From Paracoccaceae bacterium (GTDB lineage Bacteria; Pseudomonadota; Alphaproteobacteria; Rhodobacterales; Rhodobacteraceae), in contig CANJQT010000007.1 in assembly GCA_947476475.1 (NCBI GenBank), positions 1 to 64,000 on the forward strand: DNA of 64,000 bases. Direction: 5' to 3'. Both the position numbers and the translations under genes were made by a program. Numbering within the stretch: the first letter of the stretch is position 1; every line of letters starts with the position of its first letter. The notes beneath the pieces were generated by a model. It saw only the letters and a list, made by a program, of their open reading frames with translations, made no database searches and had not been told where the DNA came from. Below are positions 7,687 through 16,098 of this stretch, in pieces.

Positions 7687-9384
7687 ATGACGTTCGGTGT
7701 TGTGATGCTGTGCCACACGGCGTTCGACCGTGCGGCGGCTGTCGCGCGGTTTTGGGCCGAAGGCGGGTCGCCCGTGGTGATCCATGTGGACGCGCGCGCG
7801 GCCGGTGATGACGCCAAAACCTTCATTTCGTCATTCTCAGATCTAAAGAATGTCAGCTTCTCCAGACGTTTTCCCTGTGAATGGGGCAGTTTTGGGCTTG
7901 TGGCTGCAAGCCTGGCAGCCTCGGAACAACTGCTGGCTCACAATGCAGACGTCAGCCACGTTTATCTTACATCCGGGTCATGCCTGCCACTCAGGCCTCA
8001 TGCCGAACTGGCGGAATACCTTGAAAGCGAACCTGCAACCGACTTCATTGAAAGCGTTACCACTGACGATGTTCCTTGGATCGTCGACGGGCTTTCGATG
8101 GAGCGGTTCACCCTGCGGTTCCCCTTTTCCTGGCGAACCCAGCGCCGTTTGTTTGACGGCTACGTGAAACTTCAGCGCCGGTTGGGTGTGCGGCGGCGCA
8201 TACCCACTGGGCTTGCACCGCATCTGGGATCGCAATGGTGGTGTCTGACGCGCCGAACTCTGCTGTCGATTCTCCAAGACCCGCGCCGCGCCGAATTTGA
8301 CCGGTATTTCCGCAGGGTCTGGATCCCCGACGAAAGTTACTTCCAAACTCTCGCGCGGGCTTATTCAGTGCGTATCGAAAGTCGGTCGCTGACCCTTTCG
8401 AAGTTCGATATTCAGGGTCGCCCGCATATTTTCTATGACGATCATCTGCAACTGCTCCGCCGCTCTGATTGCTTCGTTGCGCGAAAGATCTGGCCCCATG
8501 CCAGCCGCCTGTATGAGGCGTTCCTCGACAAGAAAACCACGGTCCAAGAGCGTGCAGAACCGCAGCCTGGAAAGATAGACAGGCTGTTCGCGAAAGCAGT
8601 TGAACGGCGGATCTATGGCCGCCCCGGACTTTACATGCAAAGCCGTTTCCCGGTCCTTGACCATGAAAACGGCAAGACCTGCGCCCCCTATTCGGTTTTT
8701 CAGGGCTTTGCAGATCTGTTCGAAAACTTTGATGGCTGGATGGCCAAAACCATTGGAACGCGGGTCCACGGCAACCTGTTTGCCCCCGGACAGATTGCTT
8801 TCGCCGGGCGCGACCCAGAGTTTAACGGGGCGCTGTCTGACAGTGCCGCCCTGCGCGATTACAATCCGCGCGCGTTCTTGACCAACCTCATCTGGAACAC
8901 GCGCGGCGAACGGCAGTGTTTCCAGTTCAGCCCGCGCGATTTGCAGGTACTGAACCGCTTCATGGCGACCGATCCCAATGCACAGATTTCCGTGATCTCG
9001 GGCGGCTGGGCGATTCCGCTGTTCCGGTCGGCGCGGCCGTTTGCAGCACTTCGGGCAGAGGCGGCTCTTTTGCAAAGGACAGAGACGGATCATCTGGCGC
9101 TTTTGCGGTCGCCCTCCGTCAAGGCGCGGGTCCGGATCTGGACGCTGGCAGACTTCCTGGAAAACCCGATGGAGCACCTTCAGGCGATCATCGATGAAAT
9201 CAACCCTCGCGCGCCGCGTCGTGTCGCAGAGGTGCCGCGCATGGTTGATCTCAGGGGGTTTGGTCAGTTTCTGCAAAATCTGAAAAACCAGGGGATGCAG
9301 CCAACCTTGATGGGTGACTTCCCGGTCGACCACGACTGGCGTGCGGTCAGCGCGCCGCGTGATCGGCCCTATCTGGTGCGATAG
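7687..9384 (+). CDS. GT14 (core-2/I-branching type) glycosyltransferase with extra C-terminal domain
   Basis: The 565-residue protein has two parts. Residues 1 to about 280 match the beta-1,6-N-acetylglucosaminyltransferase family (GT14): FGVVMLCHTAFDRAA at the start, VVIHVDAR, a YLTSGSCLPLRP segment near residue 97-108, GSQWWCLTRR and the acidic WIPDESYFQT near residue 219. Residues from about 300 to the end form a separate domain (YMQSRFPVLDHENGKTCAPY onward) that I recognise only as an uncharacterised region attached to GT14 enzymes in Rhodobacteraceae (a DUF5928-like domain, by recollection). It has no membrane helix. The neighbouring sulfotransferase starts 11 bases downstream. The activity is inferred from family only. 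Confidence 0.82.
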   Translation: MTFGVVMLCHTAFDRAAAVARFWAEGGSPVVIHVDARAAGDDAKTFISSFSDLKNVSFSRRFPCEWGSFGLVAASLAASEQLLAHNADVSHVYLTSGSCLPLRPHAELAEYLESEPATDFIESVTTDDVPWIVDGLSMERFTLRFPFSWRTQRRLFDGYVKLQRRLGVRRRIPTGLAPHLGSQWWCLTRRTLLSILQDPRRAEFDRYFRRVWIPDESYFQTLARAYSVRIESRSLTLSKFDIQGRPHIFYDDHLQLLRRSDCFVARKIWPHASRLYEAFLDKKTTVQERAEPQPGKIDRLFAKAVERRIYGRPGLYMQSRFPVLDHENGKTCAPYSVFQGFADLFENFDGWMAKTIGTRVHGNLFAPGQIAFAGRDPEFNGALSDSAALRDYNPRAFLTNLIWNTRGERQCFQFSPRDLQVLNRFMATDPNAQISVISGGWAIPLFRSARPFAALRAEAALLQRTETDHLALLRSPSVKARVRIWTLADFLENPMEHLQAIIDEINPRAPRRVAEVPRMVDLRGFGQFLQNLKNQGMQPTLMGDFPVDHDWRAVSAPRDRPYLVR

Positions 9385-9395
9385 GGCAGGCTAGA

Positions 9396-10778
9396 ATGAC
9401 GAAATTCAGATCATTCGCAATTCTCGCAGCCATGCGTACCGGCTCGAACTTCCTAGAGGAAAGCCTGAACGCGGTGCCCGGCCTGACATCGCACGGCGAG
9501 GCATTCAACCCTTCCTTCATTGGCTTTCCCGGTCAGCCAGATCTGATGGGCGTGACGCGCGATGCGCGTGATGCGTGGCCAGCGCAGCTTCTGGATCGGA
9601 TCGCACGCGCGCCGGGGCTCAATGGATTTCGCTACTTTCCGGGGCATGATCCACGGGTCTTGCCGCAGCTACTGTCGGACCCACATTGCGCCAAGATCAT
9701 CCTGAACCGTAATCCGATCGAAAGTTACGTCAGCCTGCGGATCGCCCGCGAAACCGACCAGTGGCGCCTGACCGATGCGCGCGGCCGGAAGTCGGTGCGC
9801 ATTCGTTTTGACGCTCAGGATTTCAAAACCTACCTTGATGCGCTTCAGTGTTTTCAACAGGCGGTTCAGACCGGTCTGCAAGCTTCGGGCCAGACAGCTT
9901 TCTATCTGGACTACGAAGACCTGAACAACCGGGCCGTTCTGCAGGGGCTCTTGACCTATCTGGGGGTCACCTCTGGGGCCGTGCCCGCCGCGTCAGTCGT
10001 GCCACAAAACCCTGAACCGCTAAGCGAAAAAGTCTCTAACCTGGCTGAAATGTCGGCTGCGTTGCGTGACCTTGATCCGTTCGACCTATCGCGAATCCCC
10101 AACTTCGAACCGCGCCGTGGCCCGGCTGTGCCGGGCTTTGTGGCTGCGGCGGGGGCACCGCTGATGTTCATGCCGATCAAGGGCGGCCCGACAGGGCGGA
10201 TCGAAGATTGGCTTGCGTCCGTCGGATCGGGTGGGCTCTTGCGCGGCTTTACCCAAGTGACGTTGCGCGACTGGATGCGCCATCAAGTGATAACGCGCCG
10301 CTTTACGGTACTGCGCCATCCGATGTTACGCGCTTTCGCCGCCTTTGACGAATTCGTTCTGGGCGACGGGGATCCTGATTTGCGTAACCTGCTTGCCCGC
10401 AACTACAAGATCGGGGTGAAAGACCCCAGCGACCCGGGTGATCTGCACATTGGGTTTGCCGCCTTTCTGAAGTTCCTCAAGTCAAATCTGAATGGACAGA
10501 CTGCGGCGCGGATGGACGCAAGCTGGGCCAGTCAGACCGCAGTCGTGCAAGGGTTTCAACAGTTCGTGCCCTGCGATCTTCTGGTGCGCGAAGGGACATT
10601 GCTCGGCGGATTGGCGCATTTGTGCGCAGAACTTGGTCTGACCTGTCCGCCCCTTGCGGACGCCCCAGACCCCCGCGCCGCCCGGCTGGCCGCGATCTAC
10701 GACGAAGGCATGGAAAAACTGGCGCGTCAGGCCTACGCGCGCGATTATCTGAATTTCGGCTTCGCCAACTGGGCCTGA
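9396..10778 (+). CDS. Sulfotransferase family protein (NodH-like), two-domain
   Basis: The 460-residue protein starts with a PAPS-dependent sulfotransferase domain. Its 5'-phosphosulfate loop is AAMRTGSNFLEESL (residues 10-23), and a 3'-phosphate-binding segment ILNRNPIESYVSLRIA follows near residue 104-119, as in NodH-type carbohydrate sulfotransferases. From about residue 245 a second stretch resembles another sulfotransferase fold: LMFMPIKGGPTGRIEDWL takes the place of the first loop and FTVLRHPMLRAFAAFDEF that of the second, but the glycine/serine-rich loop is altered. This may be a degenerate duplicate. It is the last gene of the cluster and is convergent with ptsN, 17 bases away. Together with CysQ it suggests sulfation of the polysaccharide. 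The acceptor is unknown. Confidence 0.8.
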   Translation: MTKFRSFAILAAMRTGSNFLEESLNAVPGLTSHGEAFNPSFIGFPGQPDLMGVTRDARDAWPAQLLDRIARAPGLNGFRYFPGHDPRVLPQLLSDPHCAKIILNRNPIESYVSLRIARETDQWRLTDARGRKSVRIRFDAQDFKTYLDALQCFQQAVQTGLQASGQTAFYLDYEDLNNRAVLQGLLTYLGVTSGAVPAASVVPQNPEPLSEKVSNLAEMSAALRDLDPFDLSRIPNFEPRRGPAVPGFVAAAGAPLMFMPIKGGPTGRIEDWLASVGSGGLLRGFTQVTLRDWMRHQVITRRFTVLRHPMLRAFAAFDEFVLGDGDPDLRNLLARNYKIGVKDPSDPGDLHIGFAAFLKFLKSNLNGQTAARMDASWASQTAVVQGFQQFVPCDLLVREGTLLGGLAHLCAELGLTCPPLADAPDPRAARLAAIYDEGMEKLARQAYARDYLNFGFANWA

Positions 10779-10795
10779 CAAACGGAACCCGCGCG

Positions 10796-11260
10796 TCAGG
10801 CCGCCTGACTGGCCTGACTACCAGTCAGCACAGCATGCAGCGCCGCCGGATCGGTGTTTTGCCGAAGCTTGGCACGCGTTGCTTCGTCCCGCAGGGTGCG
10901 CGATACGACGGCCAGTGCCTTCAGATGTTCCACCCCGGAGTCTTTCGGCGCAAACAAGGCGAAGATCAGATCGACGGGCTGGCGATCAACCGCATCAAAA
11001 TCGAGTGGCTTTTCCAGCCGAATGAATATGCCCGCAACTTTGTCCAGCCCGTGCAAGCGGGCGTGAGGCAAGGCAACGCCATGCCCCACGCCTGTCGGAC
11101 CCAGTGTTTCCCGTTCCTGCAACGCATCAACCGTTGCCGCTGCCCCAAGTCCGTAGACCGCTTGGGCAATATCGCCCAAATCCTGAAACAGCCGCTTTTT
11201 GCTGGCGGTGCCTGCCATGACGCGCACGGCGTTTGGGCGAAGAAAGCTCGAAAGATCCAT
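10796..11260 (-). CDS. ptsN: PTS IIA-like nitrogen-regulatory protein PtsN
   Basis: PtsN (EIIA-Ntr) is the phosphate acceptor of the nitrogen phosphotransferase system and regulates potassium and nitrogen-linked processes. The 154-residue protein starts MDLSSFLRPNAVRVMAG. The phosphorylated histidine lies in the family motif GVGHGVALPHARL near residue 58-70. I place the start at 11260 because the longer frame (to 11341) would overlap hpf and adds an atypical N-terminus. It follows hpf by 37 bases in the rpoN operon, the usual place for ptsN. Confidence 0.93.
   Translation of the reverse strand: MDLSSFLRPNAVRVMAGTASKKRLFQDLGDIAQAVYGLGAAATVDALQERETLGPTGVGHGVALPHARLHGLDKVAGIFIRLEKPLDFDAVDRQPVDLIFALFAPKDSGVEHLKALAVVSRTLRDEATRAKLRQNTDPAALHAVLTGSQASQAA
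10805..10828. terminator. Hairpin at the convergent end of the sulfotransferase gene and ptsN
   Basis: CTGACTGG (10805-10812) pairs with CCAGTCAG (10821-10828) around an 8-base loop. It sits within the last codons of ptsN and just beyond the stop of the convergent sulfotransferase gene. There is no T-run on either side, so intrinsic termination is uncertain. Confidence 0.3.
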
Positions 11261-11297
11261 TCGTTCTTGTCCTGTTGCACCCAAGGACGTCGTTGCC

Positions 11298-11873
11298 TTA
11301 GGTGCGTCCGGCCGGGTCAATCCAGCCAATGTTCTTGTCATCCCGGCGGTAGACCACGTTTACGCCGCCGTTCTTTTCATTCCTGAAGATCAGAAACTGC
11401 GCATGAGCCAGTTCCATCTGCATGACCGCTTCGCCCACCGACAGCGACGGAATCTTGGTTTCCGTCTCGGCGATGATGATCGGTTGCAGGGTAGCTGTCT
11501 CGGCCTCGTCCACATTGTCGTCAGCGGCAAGCACATACATCGAGCCGTCGGCATATTCAACCGGACCACGGCGGTCGCGGTGGTGGTCGCGCAGGCGCCG
11601 CTTATACCGGCGCACCTGCTTGTCCATCTTCTCGCGCGCGGATTCGAATGCGGCGTAAACTTCGTGGGAATGGCCCTTCGCGGCCACGCTCAGACCGGTC
11701 GAAAGATGGACGCTGACCTCGCACAGATAGGCACTGGCATCGCGTGAAAAGAACACAGCGGCATCTGTCGGACGCTGGGCATATTTTTCGAAGGTCTGCC
11801 CCAGTTCGGTTTTCACATGGCTTTGCAGGGCTTCGCCCACGTCCAACTGTTTGCCGCTGATCTGGTAACGCAT
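11298..11873 (-). CDS. hpf: Ribosome hibernation-promoting factor, long form (HPF/RaiA)
   Basis: The 191-residue protein has the N-terminal S30AE/YfiA domain (MRYQISGKQLDVGEALQSHV onward, to about residue 100) and a C-terminal dimerisation domain with FLIFRNEKNGGVNVVYRRDD near the end. Long-form HPF dimerises 70S ribosomes into inactive 100S particles in stationary phase. Two ATGs are adjacent (11876 and 11873). An AGGAGG on the minus strand ends 2 bases before the first and 5 bases before the second, so I take 11873. It lies 80 bases downstream of rpoN and upstream of ptsN, the conserved alphaproteobacterial order. Confidence 0.94.
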   Translation of the reverse strand: MRYQISGKQLDVGEALQSHVKTELGQTFEKYAQRPTDAAVFFSRDASAYLCEVSVHLSTGLSVAAKGHSHEVYAAFESAREKMDKQVRRYKRRLRDHHRDRRGPVEYADGSMYVLAADDNVDEAETATLQPIIIAETETKIPSLSVGEAVMQMELAHAQFLIFRNEKNGGVNVVYRRDDKNIGWIDPAGRT

Positions 11874-11953
11874 CATGACCTCCTATGAGTGCGAGATCCT
11901 TTTCGCCGGGCGGAACTGCCCTGCGCTGGATGGGGGAATGTCTGTAAGTGAAT

Positions 11954-13237
11954 TCACCTGCCGCCGCCGCGCGACCCTATGCCATCGGAGGATGTCCGGC
12001 GTCGGCGTTTGGATGAAGACGGTACGCGCATGCATTTGCGATATTTGGCGACAGTTCGGCGGGCGATGTCAACGCCTTCCTTTTGAAGGTGGGCGCAGAT
12101 CGCCTCATCGGCAAGCGGGCTGGTGCAGTCCTCGGCTGCAATCAGCCTGCGGATACGCGCCATCACATCATAGGCAGAAACCGTGCCGCTGCTGGTGGGC
12201 AGCGCGCGCGAATAGAATTGGGATAAATCATAGGATTTGCCTTCAAACGTCAGGGCTTTGCCCATCAGCGCACGCGCGAGTGTAGAGACGTGAATCCCCA
12301 GTGCCTTGGCGGCTTCGGCGCGCGATTGCGGGCGCAGACTGGCGGCGTTTTCCAAGAAGAAGTCTGGTTGTGCTGCAACAATGTTACGCCCGATGCGCAA
12401 CAATGTCGTGGCTCGCGCAGCCAGCGCGTGCGTCAGAAGGGTCGCACGTTCCGCAAGGGCGCGCAGTTCGGGCGACTCAACAGAAGGGCGCGGCAGGTCC
12501 GATAGGGTAATCTGCGGCAAGGCCCCGCTGGTCGGCACCACATCAAGCATGCCGTCCTGATCCCGAACGACCGCAAGTTCGGGAAGGCACATGGCCGCAT
12601 TGTCTGGCTCTTCCACAACCGGTGTGGGTGTAAGGCTGCGCAGATCGTTGGCAATACGAGTAAGATCGGCGGCACTGCACCCCAGATAGGCCTCAAGCCG
12701 GTGCAGGCGGTTATCGGCGAATTTGTCCAGGTGCGCGACGATCGCGCCAGCATCTGTTGCCGAGTAGCCCTTGTCGATCAGTTGCAGCGCCAGGCATTCT
12801 TCCAGCGTGCGGGCGCCAACGCCGGTCGGTTCGCACGATTGCAGTGCCGTCAGGCCGCGTTCAAGACCTGCAAGCGACAGGTCATGATCCTGTGCAATCT
12901 CTTCAAGGGGCATGTCCAGATAGCCATCATTGCGCAGCTCGGTGACAAGGACCAGCGCACAGCGCCGTACGTCCGGGTCCAGTTTTTGCAGGTCGATCTG
13001 TCTGGCCAGATAAACCATCAGGCTGTCACGATCCGCCACAGTTTCGGTCGCATATGCAAAGGCGCCACCCGTCGAAGGCAGGCGCAGTTCAAGGTAGGGG
13101 TTTTCGCCCGCTTCCCGTGACAGTTCCTCAGCCAGCAGGTCGGTCGGCAGCCGTAACACGCCAAGCGACATACGCATCGCCGGTGTCAGCGCCAACGTCT
13201 GGCGCTGCCGAATATCAAGGCGTGGGCTTACCGCCAA
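11954..13237 (-). CDS. rpoN: RNA polymerase sigma-54 factor RpoN
   Basis: Sigma-54 directs RNA polymerase to -24/-12 promoters and depends on enhancer-binding ATPases. The 427-residue protein opens with the activator-interaction region (RQRQTLALTPAMRMSLGVLR, glutamine- and leucine-rich). A core-binding domain follows, and the RpoN box DIARRTVAKYRKCM lies near residue 391-404. At 427 residues it is shorter than the usual 470-500. The box reads YRK where YRE is the common form. It sits between lptB and hpf, the standard place. The stop is followed by 80 bases before hpf, enough for a separate hpf promoter. Confidence 0.94.
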   Translation of the reverse strand: MAVSPRLDIRQRQTLALTPAMRMSLGVLRLPTDLLAEELSREAGENPYLELRLPSTGGAFAYATETVADRDSLMVYLARQIDLQKLDPDVRRCALVLVTELRNDGYLDMPLEEIAQDHDLSLAGLERGLTALQSCEPTGVGARTLEECLALQLIDKGYSATDAGAIVAHLDKFADNRLHRLEAYLGCSAADLTRIANDLRSLTPTPVVEEPDNAAMCLPELAVVRDQDGMLDVVPTSGALPQITLSDLPRPSVESPELRALAERATLLTHALAARATTLLRIGRNIVAAQPDFFLENAASLRPQSRAEAAKALGIHVSTLARALMGKALTFEGKSYDLSQFYSRALPTSSGTVSAYDVMARIRRLIAAEDCTSPLADEAICAHLQKEGVDIARRTVAKYRKCMRVPSSSKRRRRTSSDGIGSRGGGR

Positions 13238-13255
13238 TCACCCACCCCCCCTGAA

Positions 13256-14017
13256 TCAGGAGATGCGGAAATTCTGGCCAAGATAGACCCGGCGCACGTT
13301 TTCATCCCGCACAACCTCATCCGCCGTGCCGCTCATCAGCACGGTTCCATCATGCAGGATATAGGCGCGGTCGACGATTTCCAACGTTTCGCGCACATTG
13401 TGATCGGTGATCAAAACACCAATGCCGCGTTCTTTCAGGTCATGGACCAGTGCGCGGATGTCACCTACGGAAATCGGGTCAACCCCTGCAAAAGGTTCGT
13501 CAAGCAGCAGGTATTTCGGGTTGGCGGCCAGGCAACGGGCAATTTCCACCCGCCGCCGCTCGCCGCCCGACAAGGCCAGTGCCGGCGCGCGGCGCAGATG
13601 TTCGACCGAAAAATCGGACAGAAGTTCCTCCAGCCGCTCGCGGCGTTTGTGGCGGTCGGCCTCGGTAATTTCAAGGACGGCTAGAATATTGTCTTCGACT
13701 GACAGGCCGCGAAAGATCGACACTTCCTGTGGCAGGTAGCCAATCCCAAGCCGGGCGCGGCGATACATGGGCAGGCTGGTCACGTCCTGCCCGTCGATTA
13801 TCACCTGTCCGCTGTCCGGCGTGATCAGGCCGGCGATATTGTAGAAGCAGGTGGTCTTGCCTGACCCGTTCGGGCCCAGCAGCGCCACAACTTCGCCCCG
13901 CGCCAGATCCATCGACACATCGCGGATCACCGGGCGGCGGCGATAGCTTTTGCGCAGATGCCGAACCTTCAGTCCGGCGCTGCCCTCGGAGACTGTCAGA
14001 ATAGCGGGCTGAGCCAT
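13256..14017 (-). CDS. lptB: LPS export ABC transporter ATP-binding protein LptB
   Basis: LptB is the ATPase of the LptB2FG complex that extracts lipopolysaccharide from the inner membrane and drives it to the outer membrane. The 253-residue protein has Walker A GPNGSGKTT near residue 49-57, the Q-loop region YLPQEVSIFRGLSVEDN, the signature LSGGERRRVEIARCLA and Walker B KYLLLDEPFAGVDP. It starts 2 bases after lptA stops and precedes rpoN by 18 bases. Confidence 0.96.
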   Translation of the reverse strand: MAQPAILTVSEGSAGLKVRHLRKSYRRRPVIRDVSMDLARGEVVALLGPNGSGKTTCFYNIAGLITPDSGQVIIDGQDVTSLPMYRRARLGIGYLPQEVSIFRGLSVEDNILAVLEITEADRHKRRERLEELLSDFSVEHLRRAPALALSGGERRRVEIARCLAANPKYLLLDEPFAGVDPISVGDIRALVHDLKERGIGVLITDHNVRETLEIVDRAYILHDGTVLMSGTADEVVRDENVRRVYLGQNFRIS

Positions 14018-14019
14018 GG

Positions 14020-14517
14020 TCAGTTCCCCGCTGGCTGCAAGACGGTCTTGACCCGGCCGCTCATTCGGCCGGTGCCGCTGTCCAGATCGACGGTCAGGGT
14101 GCCGCCGCTCATCACATTTCCGGCCTGGGTCAGCAGCACGTTGCCGGTCAGCACCAACGTATGGTCCTTAAGGGAATAGGCCGCTTCCGCGGCTTCGGCT
14201 GCCTCGGACGGGGTGGACATCAGCACATTGCCAGTGGCCACCATCTGGTCGATCTGCTGCTTTGCGCCTTGGGTATAGTCGACGCGCAGACTGTCAGAGG
14301 AAAGGCGCATGCCACCCTGCACCACCAGAACATGGCCGGTAAACACGGCCGTCGCATCCTTCTGGCTGGCCTCCAGCCGGTCGGCTGTGATTTCTACCGG
14401 CTCGGACGAAGCCGAACGCAGCCCTTCGAACGCCAGCACGGTCTCCTGCGCATTCGCACCGGCGATCGTCAGGCCGGCAATCACGGCCAGCAGCAGGGCT
14501 TTGATCGGCGAAAGCAT
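14020..14517 (-). CDS. lptA: LPS transport periplasmic protein LptA
   Basis: LptA forms the periplasmic bridge carrying LPS between LptC and LptD. The 165-residue protein starts with a signal peptide (MLSPIKALLLAVIAGLTIAG, predicted cleavage after ANA). The rest is the beta-jellyroll OstA-like domain, recognisable in EPVEITADRLEASQKDATAVF and the repeated short strands after it. Spacing to lptC is 8 bases and to lptB 2 bases. Confidence 0.92.
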   Translation of the reverse strand: MLSPIKALLLAVIAGLTIAGANAQETVLAFEGLRSASSEPVEITADRLEASQKDATAVFTGHVLVVQGGMRLSSDSLRVDYTQGAKQQIDQMVATGNVLMSTPSEAAEAAEAAYSLKDHTLVLTGNVLLTQAGNVMSGGTLTVDLDSGTGRMSGRVKTVLQPAGN

Positions 14518-14525
14518 CGGGATCC

Positions 14526-15125
14526 TCAGTTCTTGGGCTCGTATATCAGCCGCACACCGTTATTGAAAACCATCTGTTGATCATCCGATGGCCCGAAAAG
14601 CTTCATTCCGCCTGCCTCCAGTTGTCCGAAGGGACCGGTCCCCTGCACAGGCCCCTCCGAAGTGACTTCGGTCACGTCAAGGGAGGACACCATTTCCTGC
14701 GAATGCAGGTCGTATCCGCCCGATGTGGCGACAACCACATCTCCGGTCAAAGTCAGACTGTGCTGCGCCCCGCCGAAAGATCCGGACTTGGCCTGAATCG
14801 TTACACGATTGCCACTTTCGCTTTGGTAAACGGCGATCACATCTTCGGCCGTGACCGGATCACCCTCTGCCTTGCCGGGGCGCGCGGTCAGGGCGGCCAC
14901 CGTAACTGCGGCGCCATCTTCGGTGACGCCGGAAAATTCCGGTCTGGTCAGCCGCGGGTCATTGGCCAGCGCGTCGATGTCGACCTCGGCATAGGGCAGC
15001 GCGCCTTCGAAATCGATGCGGCGGGCAAAAAGAAACATCGTCGACAGGATCGCCAGCGCCAGAATGGGTAGCGCGATCTTCAGCCATAAGACAAGGCGCG
15101 AGTGGCGGGTCAGCGGGTTTGACAT
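14526..15125 (-). CDS. lptC: LPS export system protein LptC
   Basis: LptC anchors the Lpt bridge in the inner membrane and hands LPS to LptA. The 199-residue protein has one N-terminal membrane helix (LVLWLKIALPILALAILSTM, about residues 11-30) and a periplasmic LptC/YrbK beta-domain. Sequence conservation in this family is low, so the call rests on topology and position: kdsD is 3 bases upstream and lptA 8 bases downstream. Confidence 0.9.
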   Translation of the reverse strand: MSNPLTRHSRLVLWLKIALPILALAILSTMFLFARRIDFEGALPYAEVDIDALANDPRLTRPEFSGVTEDGAAVTVAALTARPGKAEGDPVTAEDVIAVYQSESGNRVTIQAKSGSFGGAQHSLTLTGDVVVATSGGYDLHSQEMVSSLDVTEVTSEGPVQGTGPFGQLEAGGMKLFGPSDDQQMVFNNGVRLIYEPKN

Positions 15126-15128
15126 GGC

Positions 15129-16097
15129 TCAGACGATACCCGCCCGCAGGCAGTCGTGGATATTGAGGATGCCTGCCGCGCGCCCTTCGCCGTCGGGATC
15201 GACGACGAACAGGCAGGTGATCGACCGGTCCTTCATAATCGCCACCGCTTTTTCGGCCACGGCCCCCGGTGCCACCGTGCGCGGCCCGCGGGTCATTACC
15301 TCGGCGGCCGTGTGGGACAAAAGCCCCTCCATATGCCGCCGCAGATCGCCGTCGGTAACAATGCCGACCAGCCGCCCCGCCGCATCGGTGACGCCCGCCA
15401 CGCCAAAGCCCTTGCGCGTCATCTCCAGCAGCACGTCGCCCATCGGCTGGCTTTCCGTCACCAGAGGGACCGCAGCACCCGCGTGCATCAGATCGGCGAC
15501 CTTTATCAGCTTCGCCCCCAACTTGCCGCCGGGGTGGAAGGTGCGGAAATGGTCAGGCGTGAAGCGGCGGTGCTCCATCAGCGCCACTGCCATCGCATCG
15601 CCCAAAGCCAATGTCATGGTGGTTGAGGTGGTGGGAACAATGCCGGTGCCGCAGGCCTCGGGTGCATTGGGCAGCAGGATCGCCACATCTGCCTGGGTCA
15701 ACAGGGTGGACCCGGGGCGACTGGCCACCCCGATCAGGGGAATGCTGAAGCGGCGGGTATGCGCGACGATATCCGCCAGTTCCGGCGTTTCCCCCGAATT
15801 CGACAGAACCAGCGCCACGTCGCCTTCGGTCACCATGCCCAGATCGCCATGACTGGCTTCGGCGGGATGAACGAACTGCGCGGGCGTGCCGGTCGAGGCG
15901 AAAGTGGCCGCGATCTTGCGGCCTACATGGCCAGACTTGCCCATGCCCGAGACAATGACCCGGCCCTTTGCCTGCAGGATGAGGTCGATCGCTGCCGCGA
16001 AGGAACCGTCCAGTGCTGCGGACAGGGCGCGAAGCCCGTCAACCTCGATCCCGATCACGCGGCGGGCGGTGGCAAGAAAGGTTTCGGATGTGGTCAT
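15129..16097 (-). CDS. kdsD: Arabinose-5-phosphate isomerase (KpsF/GutQ family, KdsD)
   Basis: KdsD isomerises ribulose-5-phosphate to arabinose-5-phosphate, the first committed step to Kdo. The 322-residue protein has an N-terminal SIS domain, with VSGMGKSGHVGRKIAATFAS near residue 49-68 and SNSGETPE as the sugar-phosphate loop, followed by two CBS domains in the last 120 residues (ending with DRSITCLFVVD and GILNIHDCLRAG). I use the ATG at 16097, one base after the rnd stop; the longer frame to 16211 would run through rnd. It is the first gene of the lpt-rpoN series and pairs with kdsB at 1331 in Kdo supply. Confidence 0.94.
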   Translation of the reverse strand: MTTSETFLATARRVIGIEVDGLRALSAALDGSFAAAIDLILQAKGRVIVSGMGKSGHVGRKIAATFASTGTPAQFVHPAEASHGDLGMVTEGDVALVLSNSGETPELADIVAHTRRFSIPLIGVASRPGSTLLTQADVAILLPNAPEACGTGIVPTTSTTMTLALGDAMAVALMEHRRFTPDHFRTFHPGGKLGAKLIKVADLMHAGAAVPLVTESQPMGDVLLEMTRKGFGVAGVTDAAGRLVGIVTDGDLRRHMEGLLSHTAAEVMTRGPRTVAPGAVAEKAVAIMKDRSITCLFVVDPDGEGRAAGILNIHDCLRAGIV

Positions 16098-16098
16098 G

